A DNA stretch of 52,641 bases from JBMNTU01 sp050945895 (GCA_050945895.1 JBMNTU010000002.1:1-52641), one strand, 5' to 3'. Positions 1 through 8,565 are shown, counted from the stretch's first letter. A program made the numbers and translations. The notes: a model not told the origin generated them from the letters alone.

Positions 1-770
1 CCGCGCGCGATCTGGTCGTTTGAACAGACGATAGCCGTTGGCGCCTCGGCCATAGAGTAGAAATAGTCGAAAGCTTTGATGCCGCTGGCAGTGCTGAAAT
101 CTCCGTATACAACATGTTCCTTTGGGATGTCGAGCCCCAGCTTATCCATTGCGGACATAAAGCCGTTGAAGCGCTCGGTGGAGGAATAGAACGTCATGGG
201 GCCGGTAATAAAGCCGATATTCCGGTGGCCCAGCTTATGAAGGTAATCTACTAAAAGGGACATGCCCTTGCGGTTGTCTGAACGGACCTCGAAGCAGGCG
301 CGGTCTTCGAAGGGTTCGCGGTCTAAAAGAACGATGGGAATGGGGCTGTTGCTGTTTGCGTCAAAGCCAAACGATTTGCGGGTAGAACCGGTTGTATAGA
401 TGATTCCTGAAGCGCGTATACTTTTGCAGTATTTATAGTATTTGAGCTCGGCATCGTAGTCGTCCCCGATTTCGCAAATTGTAAGCGTATAGTTTTTTTC
501 GAAAGCAAGCTTGTTGAGGTCGCGAATCAGGTAGGTGTAGAACGGGATCGTCATATCGAAAATAAACAAGACGATTGAATTGGCCGCATCGGAAAACAGC
601 TTGCGCGCAGACTGACTGGGGACGTATCCGTATTTATCGATAACATCCATGACTTTTTTACGGATTTCCTCCGAGGTGAGGGAAGGGGAGTTTAAAACAC
701 GGGAAACGGTTGCCGTGGAGACGCCTGCAAGTTCTGCGACATCTTTCATGTTTAGGTACTTTTTGTTCAT
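1..770 (-). CDS. LacI-family transcriptional repressor, C-terminus cut by window edge
   Basis: Reading leftward from the ATG at 770 gives about 256 residues without a stop; the rest lies outside the window. The N-terminus carries the LacI helix-turn-helix (DVAELAGVSTATVSRVLN, about residues 10-27). The periplasmic-binding-like effector core follows (for example IVLFIFD near residue 68 and LGHRNIGFITGP near 180). Such proteins are dimeric repressors released by a sugar or sugar phosphate. The start has an AGGAGA ribosome site at 775-780. The gene diverges from a CUT2 sugar transporter, and a perfect palindrome sits at its own promoter, so autoregulation and control of the neighbouring transporter are inferred. 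The ligand cannot be read from sequence. Confidence 0.93.
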   Translation of the reverse strand, partial: MNKKYLNMKDVAELAGVSTATVSRVLNSPSLTSEEIRKKVMDVIDKYGYVPSQSARKLFSDAANSIVLFIFDMTIPFYTYLIRDLNKLAFEKNYTLTICEIGDDYDAELKYYKYCKSIRASGIIYTTGSTRKSFGFDANSNSPIPIVLLDREPFEDRACFEVRSDNRKGMSLLVDYLHKLGHRNIGFITGPMTFYSSTERFNGFMSAMDKLGLDIPKEHVVYGDFSTASGIKAFDYFYSMAEAPTAIVCSNDQIAR

Positions 771-786
771 AGTGTCTCCTTCGGTT

Positions 787-803
787 TTGTAATGTTATTA
801 CAA
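787..803. promoter_or_regulatory. Perfect inverted repeat, probable LacI-type operator
   Basis: The sequence TTGTAAT-GTT-ATTACAA is a perfect 7-bp inverted repeat with a 3-bp centre. It covers the predicted transcription start of the divergent repressor gene, between its -10 and ribosome site. Position and symmetry fit an autoregulatory operator. Which protein binds is inferred from adjacency. Confidence 0.65.
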
Positions 804-831
804 ATATACTTGCTCTATAAGCAAAAGTCAA
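803..831 (-). promoter_or_regulatory. Promoter of the truncated lacI-type gene
   Basis: On the minus strand a -35 TTGACT (826-831) and a -10 TATATT (803-808) are separated by exactly 17 bp. The -10 edge touches the palindrome at 787-803, so the predicted transcription start lies inside that palindrome. Confidence 0.7.
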
Positions 832-907
832 GAAAGTAGCGGATATAGCAGGAATTTTGCAAAAAACCGCACGGATTGAATAGAATGATAAACATTTTCA
901 CGATCGG

Positions 908-922
908 AATATGAAACATATT
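908..922. promoter_or_regulatory. Second inverted repeat upstream of the ABC transporter operon
   Basis: AATATG-AAA-CATATT is a perfect 6-bp inverted repeat with a 3-bp centre, 59 bp before the transporter start codon. A loose -35 (TTTTCA, 895-900) lies about one spacer length before the right arm, so the repeat may overlap a -10 region. The promoter itself is weakly defined. Confidence 0.35.
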
Positions 923-980
923 ACACAAGCACGCCTGCCGGTCGGAAAAAACGATATGCAGAGGAGGGTAAGAGGCAATA

Positions 981-2492
981 ATGGATAACATTCTGGAGAT
1001 GAAAAACATCTCGAAGAGCTTTAACGGCGTCCAGGTTTTGAACAATGTGGATTTAGGCGTCCGGCCCGGGGAAGTACATGTGCTGCTTGGCGAGAACGGG
1101 GCGGGAAAGTCTACGCTGATCAAAATCCTTTCGGGTGCCTACCGGATGGAGGAGGGCGAGATTTTTCTTGAAGGGCAGCCCTACGTCATCCACTCGCCCG
1201 AACAGGCGATCCACAAGGGGATCAGCGTTATTTATCAGGAATTTAACCTGAACCCGTATGTGCCGATCTATGAGAATATTTTCCTGGGCAAGGAATTTAT
1301 GAGGCGGGGCTTTACGGATGAAAAACGGGCAATCGAAGAGTCGCGTAAGTACATGGACATGATTGGCCTGAATGTAAGCCCCAAGACGCTTGTTTCTGAG
1401 CTGAGTGTGGCGCAAAGACAGATGGTAGAAATTGCCAAGGCCATTTCGACCAACGTAAAGATACTTGTGCTGGACGAGCCTACCGCAGCCATAACGGACG
1501 AGGAAACGGAACGGCTGTTTGAAATCGTACGCGACCTGAAAAAGAAAAACATTGGCATCATCTATATTTCGCACAGGATGCAGGAGCTGTTTGAAATTGG
1601 AGACCGGTGCACCGTTATGCGCGACGGCGAATTTGTAAAGGTGCTGGAACTGGATAAGACCGATTCCGGCGAGCTGACCGAGCTGATGGTGGGCAGGCAG
1701 GTGGACTTTACCAAAATCAAAAACGAGCATAAGGTAGAGGGCTACAATATGCTCAGCGCGCGGAACATTGGCTATAAGAATTTTCTTAAGGATATTAGCT
1801 TTGATGTAAAAAAAGGCGAGATATTCGGGCTGGCCGGGCTGGTTGGCTCGGGAAGGACGGAGCTTGCAAAGTGCATTATGGGCGCGTACAAAAGGTCTTC
1901 GGGAAGCGTTTCCATTGAAAACGGCAGCGTAGAGCTTCCGGAGCACGACATTACCGAGGTCATACGGCGCGGCGTGGTGTATTTGAGCGAAGACCGCAAA
2001 GACGAAGGGTTGATTTTGGTACATACGGTTGCGGACAATATTACGCTTCCGAGCATCAGTCAGTTTGTTAAGAGCGGGCTGATCGACACTAAAAAGCTGC
2101 AAAGCAGCGCCGAGGAATATTCGGAAAAGCTGCGCGTAAAAACGACATCCATCAAACAGCTTGTAAGAAACCTTTCGGGTGGAAACCAGCAAAAGGTCGT
2201 TATTGCAAAATGGCTGCTGACCAATGCAAAGATTTATATATTTGACGAGCCAACCAGGGGGATAGATGTTGGCGCGCGCGATGAAATATACAATATTATG
2301 TATGACATCGTCGCACAGGGAAACTCGATCATCATGATCTCTTCCGACCTGGTGGAGGTGCTGAAAATGTGCGATAGGGTTGGAGTTATGCGCGAGGGGC
2401 AGCTGTGCGCCATTATGGATAACGACGAAGTGCTTTCGCAAAAAGATATTTTAGACGTTGCTTTACATGGAGGAAACCATTATGAACAATAA
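981..2492 (+). CDS. CUT2-family sugar ABC transporter, double ATPase subunit (RbsA/MglA-like)
   Basis: The 503-residue protein has the two tandem nucleotide-binding domains typical of ribose/galactoside transporters. Domain one has Walker A GENGAGKST (residues 37-45), signature LSVAQRQMVEIAKA and Walker B ILVLDEPTA. Domain two has a degenerate Walker A (GLVGSGRTE) but intact LSGGNQQKV and IFDEPTRGID, as is usual in this family. It energises import through the permease encoded next, with which it overlaps by 11 bp. GAGGAGG precedes the ATG. The substrate is probably a monosaccharide or polyol; sequence alone does not tell which. Confidence 0.95.
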   Translation: MDNILEMKNISKSFNGVQVLNNVDLGVRPGEVHVLLGENGAGKSTLIKILSGAYRMEEGEIFLEGQPYVIHSPEQAIHKGISVIYQEFNLNPYVPIYENIFLGKEFMRRGFTDEKRAIEESRKYMDMIGLNVSPKTLVSELSVAQRQMVEIAKAISTNVKILVLDEPTAAITDEETERLFEIVRDLKKKNIGIIYISHRMQELFEIGDRCTVMRDGEFVKVLELDKTDSGELTELMVGRQVDFTKIKNEHKVEGYNMLSARNIGYKNFLKDISFDVKKGEIFGLAGLVGSGRTELAKCIMGAYKRSSGSVSIENGSVELPEHDITEVIRRGVVYLSEDRKDEGLILVHTVADNITLPSISQFVKSGLIDTKKLQSSAEEYSEKLRVKTTSIKQLVRNLSGGNQQKVVIAKWLLTNAKIYIFDEPTRGIDVGARDEIYNIMYDIVAQGNSIIMISSDLVEVLKMCDRVGVMREGQLCAIMDNDEVLSQKDILDVALHGGNHYEQ

Positions 2493-3456
2493 GACTGCTG
2501 TAGCCAAAAAGAGAAATATCAATGTCCATTCTGTTGCAATATATATCGGCGCCGTACTGATTTTTGTCATATTCGCTATTTTGTGTGCGGCGTCTGGCAA
2601 GAATTTTGTATCGTGGCAAAACATATCCAACATCATTGTGCAGTCGTCCGTTATTGCAATCATTGCAATTGGCGCATCCTTTGTAATTTTAACAGGCGGT
2701 ATCGACCTTTCGGTAGGTTCGATCGTTGGGTTTACGGGTATTATCAGCGGCTTGTGTATGCAGGCGGGCATGCCGGTGGTTGGATCGCTGCTGATTGGCG
2801 TGGTGTGCGGTACGGCGCTGGGGCTGGCAAACGGTATTGTTATCAGCTATGGAAAGGTTCCGCCCTTTATTATGACGCTGGGAATGCTTAGTATTGGCCG
2901 TGGCATGACGCTGGCGGTTGTAGAGGGAATGCCCATTGCCGGATTTCCGCTGGAGCTGGCTGGCTTTGCCAACACGAATGTGTTCGGCGTTATTCCCATC
3001 TTTATCATCTATGTGATTATCGCGTATTTCATTATGGTTATTGTCGCCAATAAAACAAAGTTTGGACGCCATGTGTATGCTGTGGGCGGCAACCGCAACG
3101 CAGCGCACCTTTCGGGCATTAAAACCAAGCGGATCGAAATGATGGTCTATGTGCTTGCGGCTTTGTTTGGCGCAATCGGCGGAATTATGCTGCTGTCCCG
3201 GCTGAGCTATGCTTCGCCTACGGCGGGCGACGGCTATGAGCTGGACGCTATTGCGGCGGTTGTTATCGGCGGAATTTCGCTTTCCGGCGGACAGGGAAAG
3301 GTAATCAACACGCTTGTGGGTGCGTTGATTTTGGGCATACTCAAATGCGGCCTGCAAATGCTTAACGTTTCTTCGTATTTCCAGCAGATTGCAACGGGGC
3401 TGGTTATTGTGGTCGCAGTCTTTATGGACAAGGCGAAGGACCGCAAGGCGGAATAA
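2482..3456 (+). CDS. CUT2-family sugar ABC transporter permease (RbsC-like)
   Basis: A 324-residue, highly hydrophobic protein with about eight to ten membrane segments and the family motif GIDLSVGSIVGFTG near residue 75. The cytoplasmic loop GRHVYAVGGNRNAAHLSGI contacts the ATPase. I place the start at ATG 2482 because GGAGGAAACC lies just upstream; an ATG eight codons earlier has no ribosome site. The start overlaps the ATPase gene, implying translational coupling. It forms the membrane channel of the importer. Confidence 0.94.
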   Translation: MNNKTAVAKKRNINVHSVAIYIGAVLIFVIFAILCAASGKNFVSWQNISNIIVQSSVIAIIAIGASFVILTGGIDLSVGSIVGFTGIISGLCMQAGMPVVGSLLIGVVCGTALGLANGIVISYGKVPPFIMTLGMLSIGRGMTLAVVEGMPIAGFPLELAGFANTNVFGVIPIFIIYVIIAYFIMVIVANKTKFGRHVYAVGGNRNAAHLSGIKTKRIEMMVYVLAALFGAIGGIMLLSRLSYASPTAGDGYELDAIAAVVIGGISLSGGQGKVINTLVGALILGILKCGLQMLNVSSYFQQIATGLVIVVAVFMDKAKDRKAE

Positions 3457-3522
3457 TGCAGGATGACCGAATTCAAATTTACCGATACGGTAATGAATAA
3501 AGAAAATGGAGGATCTAGAAAA

Positions 3523-4605
3523 ATGAAGAAAAAAATGTTGGTTCTTGTAACGATCGTGCTTTGCTTGACGTTTGCTGTGTGTGCATGCGGCACACCGGCG
3601 GCGGAAGAGAGCGCTGCTGCTCCCGAGCAGTCGTCTGAAGCGCCGGCCGAAACATCGGCTGCGGCTCCTGAACAGCCGTCTGAAGCGCCCAGCGAAGACG
3701 CTGGCGACACGGCTGCGGGAGAAAGCTACACGATTGGCTTTATTCCGATGTCTATGAACAACGAGTTTTACATTATGATGATGAAGGGCGCGGAGAGAAA
3801 GTGCGCGGAGCTTGGGCATGAGCTGGTAACGCAGGGCGCGCAGACACATGCAAGCGCAGAAGAGCAACTGCAGTTTATTGAAACGATGCTTACAAGCGGT
3901 ATCGATGCGATCATGATTGCGCCGACGGCGGCTGACGGTATGATTACAGGCGTACAGAAGTGCCAGGAGGCGGGGGTTCCGCTTATCAATCTGGATGCGA
4001 TCATGAACATGGAGCTGTTGGAAAGCGCGGGCCTTGAGGCGGTACCGTTCTTTGGTACGGACAACTATGAAGGCGCGAAAAAAGCGGCTGAATATGTAAT
4101 GGAGAACTATGACGAAGGAACGCAGGTTGCCGTATTGACCGGTATTGAAGGCCAGCAGAACACAAACGACAGGAAAAACGGCTTTATTGAAACTGCGGGC
4201 GACTATCTGGATATCGTAGCGACACAGACGGCAAACTGGGAAGTAGAGGAAGGCTACACGGCAGCACAGAACATCATTAGCTCTAACCCCGACCTGGCGC
4301 TTTTCTTCTGCAGCAATGACAGCATGGCAATCGGCGCGCTGCGCGCGGTGCAGGAAGCCAACCTGACAGACCAGATTAAGATCATCGGCTATGATGCACA
4401 GGCAGAAGCGATCAATCTTGTAAAATCCGGAGACCTTCTTGGAACAGTAGCACAATACCCGGCGGCAATGGGCGAAATGGGTGTTGAAGCGGTTGTTACC
4501 ATCTTGGGCGGCGGCGAAGTTCCGCTTAAGACGGATACGGGCTCCGACCTTATCACCGGCGACAATGTTGCGGATTATGAGGATTATGTAAAAGAATTTG
4601 AATAA
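3523..4605 (+). CDS. Sugar ABC transporter substrate-binding lipoprotein (RbsB-like)
   Basis: The 360-residue protein starts at ATG 3523 after GGAGGATC. It has a lipoprotein signal peptide ending VCAC-G near residue 22, so it should be anchored on the outer face of the membrane. A low-complexity linker follows, in which the unit SAAAPEQ-(S/P)SEAP occurs twice with small changes. The rest is a periplasmic-binding fold of the ribose class (YTIGFIPMSMNNEFY, IMIAPTAADGM, IIGYDAQAEAINLVKSGDLLG cut as separate stretches). It captures the sugar for the transporter encoded upstream. An in-frame ATG 60 bp earlier (3463) lacks a ribosome site. Confidence 0.94.
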   Translation: MKKKMLVLVTIVLCLTFAVCACGTPAAEESAAAPEQSSEAPAETSAAAPEQPSEAPSEDAGDTAAGESYTIGFIPMSMNNEFYIMMMKGAERKCAELGHELVTQGAQTHASAEEQLQFIETMLTSGIDAIMIAPTAADGMITGVQKCQEAGVPLINLDAIMNMELLESAGLEAVPFFGTDNYEGAKKAAEYVMENYDEGTQVAVLTGIEGQQNTNDRKNGFIETAGDYLDIVATQTANWEVEEGYTAAQNIISSNPDLALFFCSNDSMAIGALRAVQEANLTDQIKIIGYDAQAEAINLVKSGDLLGTVAQYPAAMGEMGVEAVVTILGGGEVPLKTDTGSDLITGDNVADYEDYVKEFE

Positions 4606-4625
4606 GAAATCTTACTACCTCTGCA

Positions 4626-4659
4626 GGAGAGGGCCGACCTTCTGGAGGCGGCCCTCTCC
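4626..4659 (+). promoter_or_regulatory. GC-rich hairpin after the binding-protein gene, without a T tract
   Basis: GGAGAGGGCCG (4626-4636) pairs perfectly with CGGCCCTCTCC (4649-4659), and three further pairs close a small loop. It is followed by AAATAAATAATTG rather than a run of T. It is therefore more likely a 3' mRNA-stabilising or processing element, letting the binding protein be made in excess, than a full terminator. Confidence 0.55.
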
Positions 4660-4700
4660 AAATAAATAATTGAACGATTGTATAGAAAGGAAAGAATACG

Positions 4701-5753
4701 ATGAAAGCAAGAATTGCATTTATGAGCAAGCCGCACGATCTGAAAATACAGGATGTGGAATTGCCTGCCCTCAAGGGAAACCAGGTGCTTGTAAAAGTGG
4801 GTGCATGCGGTATATGCGGGTCGGACGTCCATTGCTATGAAGGGGAATCGGACGAAGGCCGGTACGACATTGCGCCGTACACGCCCGGGCACGAATGGGG
4901 CGGAGAGGTGATTGAAGCAGGCCCCGGCGTAACCGGCCTGAAGGTGGGCGACCATGTGACGGGCGACTGCGTAATGGCATGCGGCGTATGTGCAAACTGC
5001 AAGGAAGGGCTGATGCCATCTGCCTGCCTGAACATGCGGGAAGCAGGATTCCGTCCGGATTCGCCGGGAGGGATGGGAACATACCTTATTATAGAAGAGC
5101 AATATACGCACGCAATTCCCAAGGATTGGCCGATTGAGATGGGCGCATGGGTAGAGACATTTTCCATTGGCTATTTTGGCATATGGGGCAATGGCGGTTA
5201 TATAGACGCGTCGGATTACTGCCTGATTACCGGTGTGGGGCCGGTGGGCATTTCTGCGTGCATGGTTGCAAAAACGGCAGGCGCAAAGACGATCATTTCC
5301 GACCCCATTGCACAGCGCCGTGAACGCGCGCTCAAATATGGCGCTGATGTGGCGCTTGACCCCAACGACCCGGACTTTGAGAAAAAACTGCTGGAGGCGA
5401 CGGATGGCCACGGGCCCAGCGTATGGGCGGAATGCTCGGGAACGGACGGGGCAATACAGTCTATTTTCGACCTGGCGGGGCACAGCTGCCGTGTGAACCT
5501 TGTGGGACACAGCATTGGGCGAAAGATTCCTATTGAAATCGGCAAGGTAATCTGGAAGACATTGAAGATAAAAGGCGCAGGCGGAACGAAGGACTGGGCA
5601 CAGCGCACAATCCGGTTTATGAGTGCAATCAAAGATACGTATGATTTTGCGGCGTTGACAACACACCGCGTACCGTTCGAAAAGCTGGACGAAGCAATGG
5701 ATACGGCAATCAACAACCCGCAGGAAGCGTTTAAAGTCATGCTGACATTCTGA
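4701..5753 (+). CDS. Zinc-dependent medium-chain alcohol/polyol dehydrogenase
   Basis: A 350-residue enzyme of the sorbitol/threonine dehydrogenase superfamily. Catalytic zinc ligands are visible as C39 in CGICGSD and H64-E65 in GHEW. The structural zinc loop has C94, C97, C100 and C109. The Rossmann motif ITGVGPVGISA marks NAD(P) binding. It should oxidise a hydroxyl of a sugar or polyol to a ketone, or the reverse. It follows the transporter after the hairpin at 4626-4659, with AAAGGAAAG before the ATG, so it probably acts on the imported substrate or a derivative. The substrate is not identifiable from sequence. Confidence 0.9.
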   Translation: MKARIAFMSKPHDLKIQDVELPALKGNQVLVKVGACGICGSDVHCYEGESDEGRYDIAPYTPGHEWGGEVIEAGPGVTGLKVGDHVTGDCVMACGVCANCKEGLMPSACLNMREAGFRPDSPGGMGTYLIIEEQYTHAIPKDWPIEMGAWVETFSIGYFGIWGNGGYIDASDYCLITGVGPVGISACMVAKTAGAKTIISDPIAQRRERALKYGADVALDPNDPDFEKKLLEATDGHGPSVWAECSGTDGAIQSIFDLAGHSCRVNLVGHSIGRKIPIEIGKVIWKTLKIKGAGGTKDWAQRTIRFMSAIKDTYDFAALTTHRVPFEKLDEAMDTAINNPQEAFKVMLTF

Positions 5754-5832
5754 TGGAGATGCTTAGAGATGGTGTAGGGCAGGAAGGATTGCTCTTTACA
5801 CAAAGCAACAACACTTAGACGGAGGATCGGGC

Positions 5833-6600
5833 ATGAGGCTTAAGGATAAAGTTGCAGTTATTACAGGTTCGGCCATGGGAATGGGCAAGGCTACGGCTAT
5901 GCGGTTTGCGCGGGAAGGTGCAAAGATAGTTGTGGCAGACAGGGATTTGGCCGGCGCACAAAAAACGGCTGCGGAAATTCAAAAATCCGGCGGACAGGCG
6001 GAAGCGGTTGAAATAGATGTTTCTAAAGAAAGCAGCGTTGCCGCGGGATTTAAAAAAGCAGTGGAATTGTTTTCGAAAATCGACATACTTGTAAATTGCG
6101 CTGGTATCAACGGCGTAAACAAGTGGACGCATGAAGTGGAAGAGGGCGAATGGGATGCCGTGTTTGCTGTGGACGTCAAGGGCGTATTTTTTTGCACAAA
6201 GCATGCCGTTCCGTATATGAAAGCAAATAAGTCCGGCGCCATTGTCAACTTTTCTTCTATCTATGGCCTGGTGGGCGCCGATGAATCCGCGCCGTATGTT
6301 GCGGCGAAAGGCGCGGTGACCAACATGACGCGCGAAGATGCTGTTTGCTATGGTACGTCGGGCATACGGGTGAATTCTGTTTGCCCGGGAACCATCCTTA
6401 CGGAATTGACTCTTGCGAAGGCAAGGGAAGTAGAGGGCGGAGAGCAGGCGTATATCGATCAAATGGTGGCAAAACACCCGATTGGGCATGTTGGCGAACC
6501 GGATGACGTTGCAAATGCAGTGCTGTTTCTGGCATCTGACGAGGCGCGCTTTATAACAGGCGTAAACCTGCCTGTCGATGGAGGATATACGGCAAGATAA
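5833..6600 (+). CDS. Short-chain dehydrogenase/reductase (SDR family)
   Basis: A 255-residue classical SDR. The cofactor motif is TGSAMGMG near residues 11-18, followed by NCAG and the catalytic Ser of NFSSIYG. The YVAAK (Tyr-x3-Lys) active site and a typical C-terminal GVNLPVDGGYT complete it. ACGGAGGA precedes the ATG. It lies between two zinc dehydrogenases in the same orientation and presumably catalyses another redox step on the same sugar or polyol. The exact substrate is unknown. Confidence 0.93.
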   Translation: MRLKDKVAVITGSAMGMGKATAMRFAREGAKIVVADRDLAGAQKTAAEIQKSGGQAEAVEIDVSKESSVAAGFKKAVELFSKIDILVNCAGINGVNKWTHEVEEGEWDAVFAVDVKGVFFCTKHAVPYMKANKSGAIVNFSSIYGLVGADESAPYVAAKGAVTNMTREDAVCYGTSGIRVNSVCPGTILTELTLAKAREVEGGEQAYIDQMVAKHPIGHVGEPDDVANAVLFLASDEARFITGVNLPVDGGYTAR

Positions 6601-6685
6601 AACAGTGGAACTGGCGGATGCGGCCGACAGGCTGGGCTATAGGCATGCCGCCATGAAATTTCTTAGAAAGGGCTACCGAAAGAAA

Positions 6686-7699
6686 ATGAAAGCAGCAGTT
6701 TATGAACGAGAAGGCGTAATGACCATCCAGGAGATTGAAAAGCCCGGAATCAGAAAAGCGGACGACATCATCGTTCGTGTGGAAGCTTGCTCTGTGTGTG
6801 GAACAGACGTACATATGCTGAATGTACCGCCCGGATACGAAGCTACGCCGAATACCGTGCTGGGGCATGAGCTGGTGGGGGAAATTGTTGAGGTTGGCGA
6901 CGGAGTGAAAAACTTCCGCGCGGGAGACCGCATTGTAGTGAACCCCAATGAATTTTGCGGCATTTGCAAATATTGCCGGCTGAACATGCCGAACCAGTGT
7001 GAAAACCTGATTATGCTTGGTATTGAAATAAACGGCGGGTTTGCCGAATATGTCCGTGTTTCGGAAAAATGCGCATTTAAAATACCGGCGGATATGAAAA
7101 AAGAAATCGCGGCATTTGCAGAACCGCTTGCATGCGCCGTGAACGGCGTGCAAAAAGCGTGCGTGCGCCCGGAAGACAGCGTCGTCGTAATTGGGGCGGG
7201 GCCAATTGGGCTGCTCTACATACAGATGATGAAGTTGGCGGGGGCTTCGCCGATTATTTCCATCGAACCAAACGCTACCCGGCGCGAATATGCACTGCGG
7301 TGCGGGGCCGATTATGCGGTCGACCCGACAAATGAGGACGCACAGGCATTTGTGTTCGAAAAAACAGACGGTATGGGCGCGAATGTTGCGTTCGACGTGG
7401 TGGGCTCGCAGATGACAGCGGGAATTGATGTAGTATGTAAAAGCGGAACAGTCGTGCTGTTTGGCAACAACGCCAAAGCGCGCCCGGAGGTCAAACAGAG
7501 TGAGATTACCTATAAGGAAGCGAAGGTGATGGGCTCGTGGCTGGCGAACGCTACATTTCCCAAAGCGGTGGAGCTGCTTGCCAGCGGAAAGCTGGACCTG
7601 GAGTTTTTGGTGACGCACACCTTCCCGCTCGACCAGACTGTGGAAGCAATTGACGTTATGCGGCGCGGAGAGGGAATTGAAGTCCTGGTGATTCCATAA
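6686..7699 (+). CDS. Zinc-dependent medium-chain dehydrogenase (second copy type)
   Basis: A 337-residue zinc alcohol dehydrogenase, clearly different in sequence from the one at 4701. C38 in CSVCGTD and H61-E62 in GHEL are the catalytic zinc ligands; C91, C94, C97 and C105 form the structural site; VIGAGPIGLLYIQ binds NAD(P). I start at ATG 6686, where the conserved MKAAVYE begins. An upstream in-frame start at 6578 would add 36 unrelated residues overlapping the SDR gene. It ends the first operon and is followed by a strong terminator. Confidence 0.88.
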   Translation: MKAAVYEREGVMTIQEIEKPGIRKADDIIVRVEACSVCGTDVHMLNVPPGYEATPNTVLGHELVGEIVEVGDGVKNFRAGDRIVVNPNEFCGICKYCRLNMPNQCENLIMLGIEINGGFAEYVRVSEKCAFKIPADMKKEIAAFAEPLACAVNGVQKACVRPEDSVVVIGAGPIGLLYIQMMKLAGASPIISIEPNATRREYALRCGADYAVDPTNEDAQAFVFEKTDGMGANVAFDVVGSQMTAGIDVVCKSGTVVLFGNNAKARPEVKQSEITYKEAKVMGSWLANATFPKAVELLASGKLDLEFLVTHTFPLDQTVEAIDVMRRGEGIEVLVIP

Positions 7700-7717
7700 G
7701 CGGAATAGGTACACGAT

Positions 7718-7762
7718 AAAAAACCGGTCTTCATCTGGCAAAAATGGAGGCCGGTTTTTTTT
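7718..7762 (+). terminator. Rho-independent terminator of the transporter-dehydrogenase operon
   Basis: AAAAACCGGTCTTCAT pairs with ATGGAGGCCGGTTTTT, including two G-U pairs, around a short loop. The stem ends in a run of eight T. Confidence 0.85.
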
Positions 7763-7793
7763 CGTAAATATTTCTATATACGGAAAACAAGAG

Positions 7794-7822
7794 TTGACAA
7801 ACAATAAAAAGTGTATTACAAT
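7794..7822 (+). promoter_or_regulatory. Near-consensus sigma-A promoter of the aldolase/glycyl-radical operon
   Basis: A perfect -35 TTGACA (7794-7799) and -10 TACAAT (7817-7822) are 17 bp apart. The predicted start falls at about 7829, inside the palindrome at 7829-7840. A promoter this strong with an operator on the start site indicates repression as the main control. Confidence 0.82.
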
Positions 7823-7828
7823 AAAGAT

Positions 7829-7840
7829 GTAACATGTTAC
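7829..7840. promoter_or_regulatory. Palindromic operator overlapping the transcription start
   Basis: GTAACATGTTAC is a perfect 12-bp palindrome immediately after the -10 element. The half-site spacing GTAA-N4-TTAC resembles LacI/CcpA-family operators, though the centre is CATG instead of the usual NCGN. The LacI-type gene inside the same operon (11028-12071) is the likeliest binder; this is inference. Confidence 0.65.
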
Positions 7841-7923
7841 CATATTTTCGGTCATTTCCTATTTGAATCAGGCACCGGCAAAAATAGCGATAACAAAATA
7901 AGATGAAAAGGAGCTGTATAAAA

Positions 7924-8565
7924 ATGGATTATAAACAGCTAATTCTGGACTCTGGCAGGCGCATGGCGACGCAAAGCCTGACTGTTTCCACATGGGGAAA
8001 CATCAGCGCACGCGACCCGGAAACAAACTATATTTATGTGACGCCCTCCGGAATGGAATACGATACGTGCACAAAGGACGATATTGTTGTATACGACATT
8101 GAAGGAAACCATATAGAGGGCGCGCGCAAGCCGACGATCGAGCTGTGGATGCACATTCGCGTTTTTCAAAAGAGGAGCGACGTAAACGCGATGATACACA
8201 CGCACCCGCTATATTCGACTGTGCTGGGCGCTTTAAAAATGGAAATTCCAGCCATTACGGAGGAATTTGCACAGGTGTTGGGGCACAAGGTGATTCCGGC
8301 GCGGTACGAGCTGCCTGGAACCATGGAGCTGGCCGATTCCGTTGTGGAGGGGCTGGGGGCCGACCGCGCAGCGACGCTTTTGATCAACCACGGGGCGGTT
8401 TGTGTTGCGGAGGATATGGAAAAAGCGTTTAAAGTGAGCGCCGTGCTTGAAAAAGCCGCGCAAATCTACTATATGGCGAAAACGATCGGCCAACCGAATA
8501 TTGTCAGCCCGGAGCATGTGGATATGATGCACGCATTTTTCAACAATGAGTACGGACAACGGTAA
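7924..8565 (+). CDS. Class II aldolase, L-fuculose/rhamnulose-phosphate aldolase type
   Basis: A 213-residue class II aldolase/adducin-fold protein. All metal ligands of L-fuculose-1-phosphate aldolase are seen at almost the same positions: E73 (PTIEL), H92 and H94 (IHTHP) and H156 (NHGAV). The family splits a ketose 1-phosphate into dihydroxyacetone phosphate and an aldehyde; 6-deoxy sugars give lactaldehyde. ATG 7924 is chosen because AAAAGGAG lies 10-17 bp upstream; an ATG at 7903 would sit before that site. It is the first gene of an operon with a kinase and glycyl radical enzyme. Other sugar phosphates (ribulose, threonate type) remain possible. Confidence 0.88.
   Translation: MDYKQLILDSGRRMATQSLTVSTWGNISARDPETNYIYVTPSGMEYDTCTKDDIVVYDIEGNHIEGARKPTIELWMHIRVFQKRSDVNAMIHTHPLYSTVLGALKMEIPAITEEFAQVLGHKVIPARYELPGTMELADSVVEGLGADRAATLLINHGAVCVAEDMEKAFKVSAVLEKAAQIYYMAKTIGQPNIVSPEHVDMMHAFFNNEYGQR

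Noticed and set aside
1053..2441. Long open frame on the minus strand opposite the ABC ATPase gene
   Set aside because: It is antisense to a clear ABC ATPase and has no recognisable domain; codon bias of the real gene keeps the opposite frame open. The same applies to long antisense frames at 2689-4455, 10752-12278 and 13351-14529.
6578..6685. N-terminal extension of the second zinc dehydrogenase
   Set aside because: The extra 36 residues overlap the SDR gene, have no family similarity, and the conserved start MKAAVYE is at 6686.
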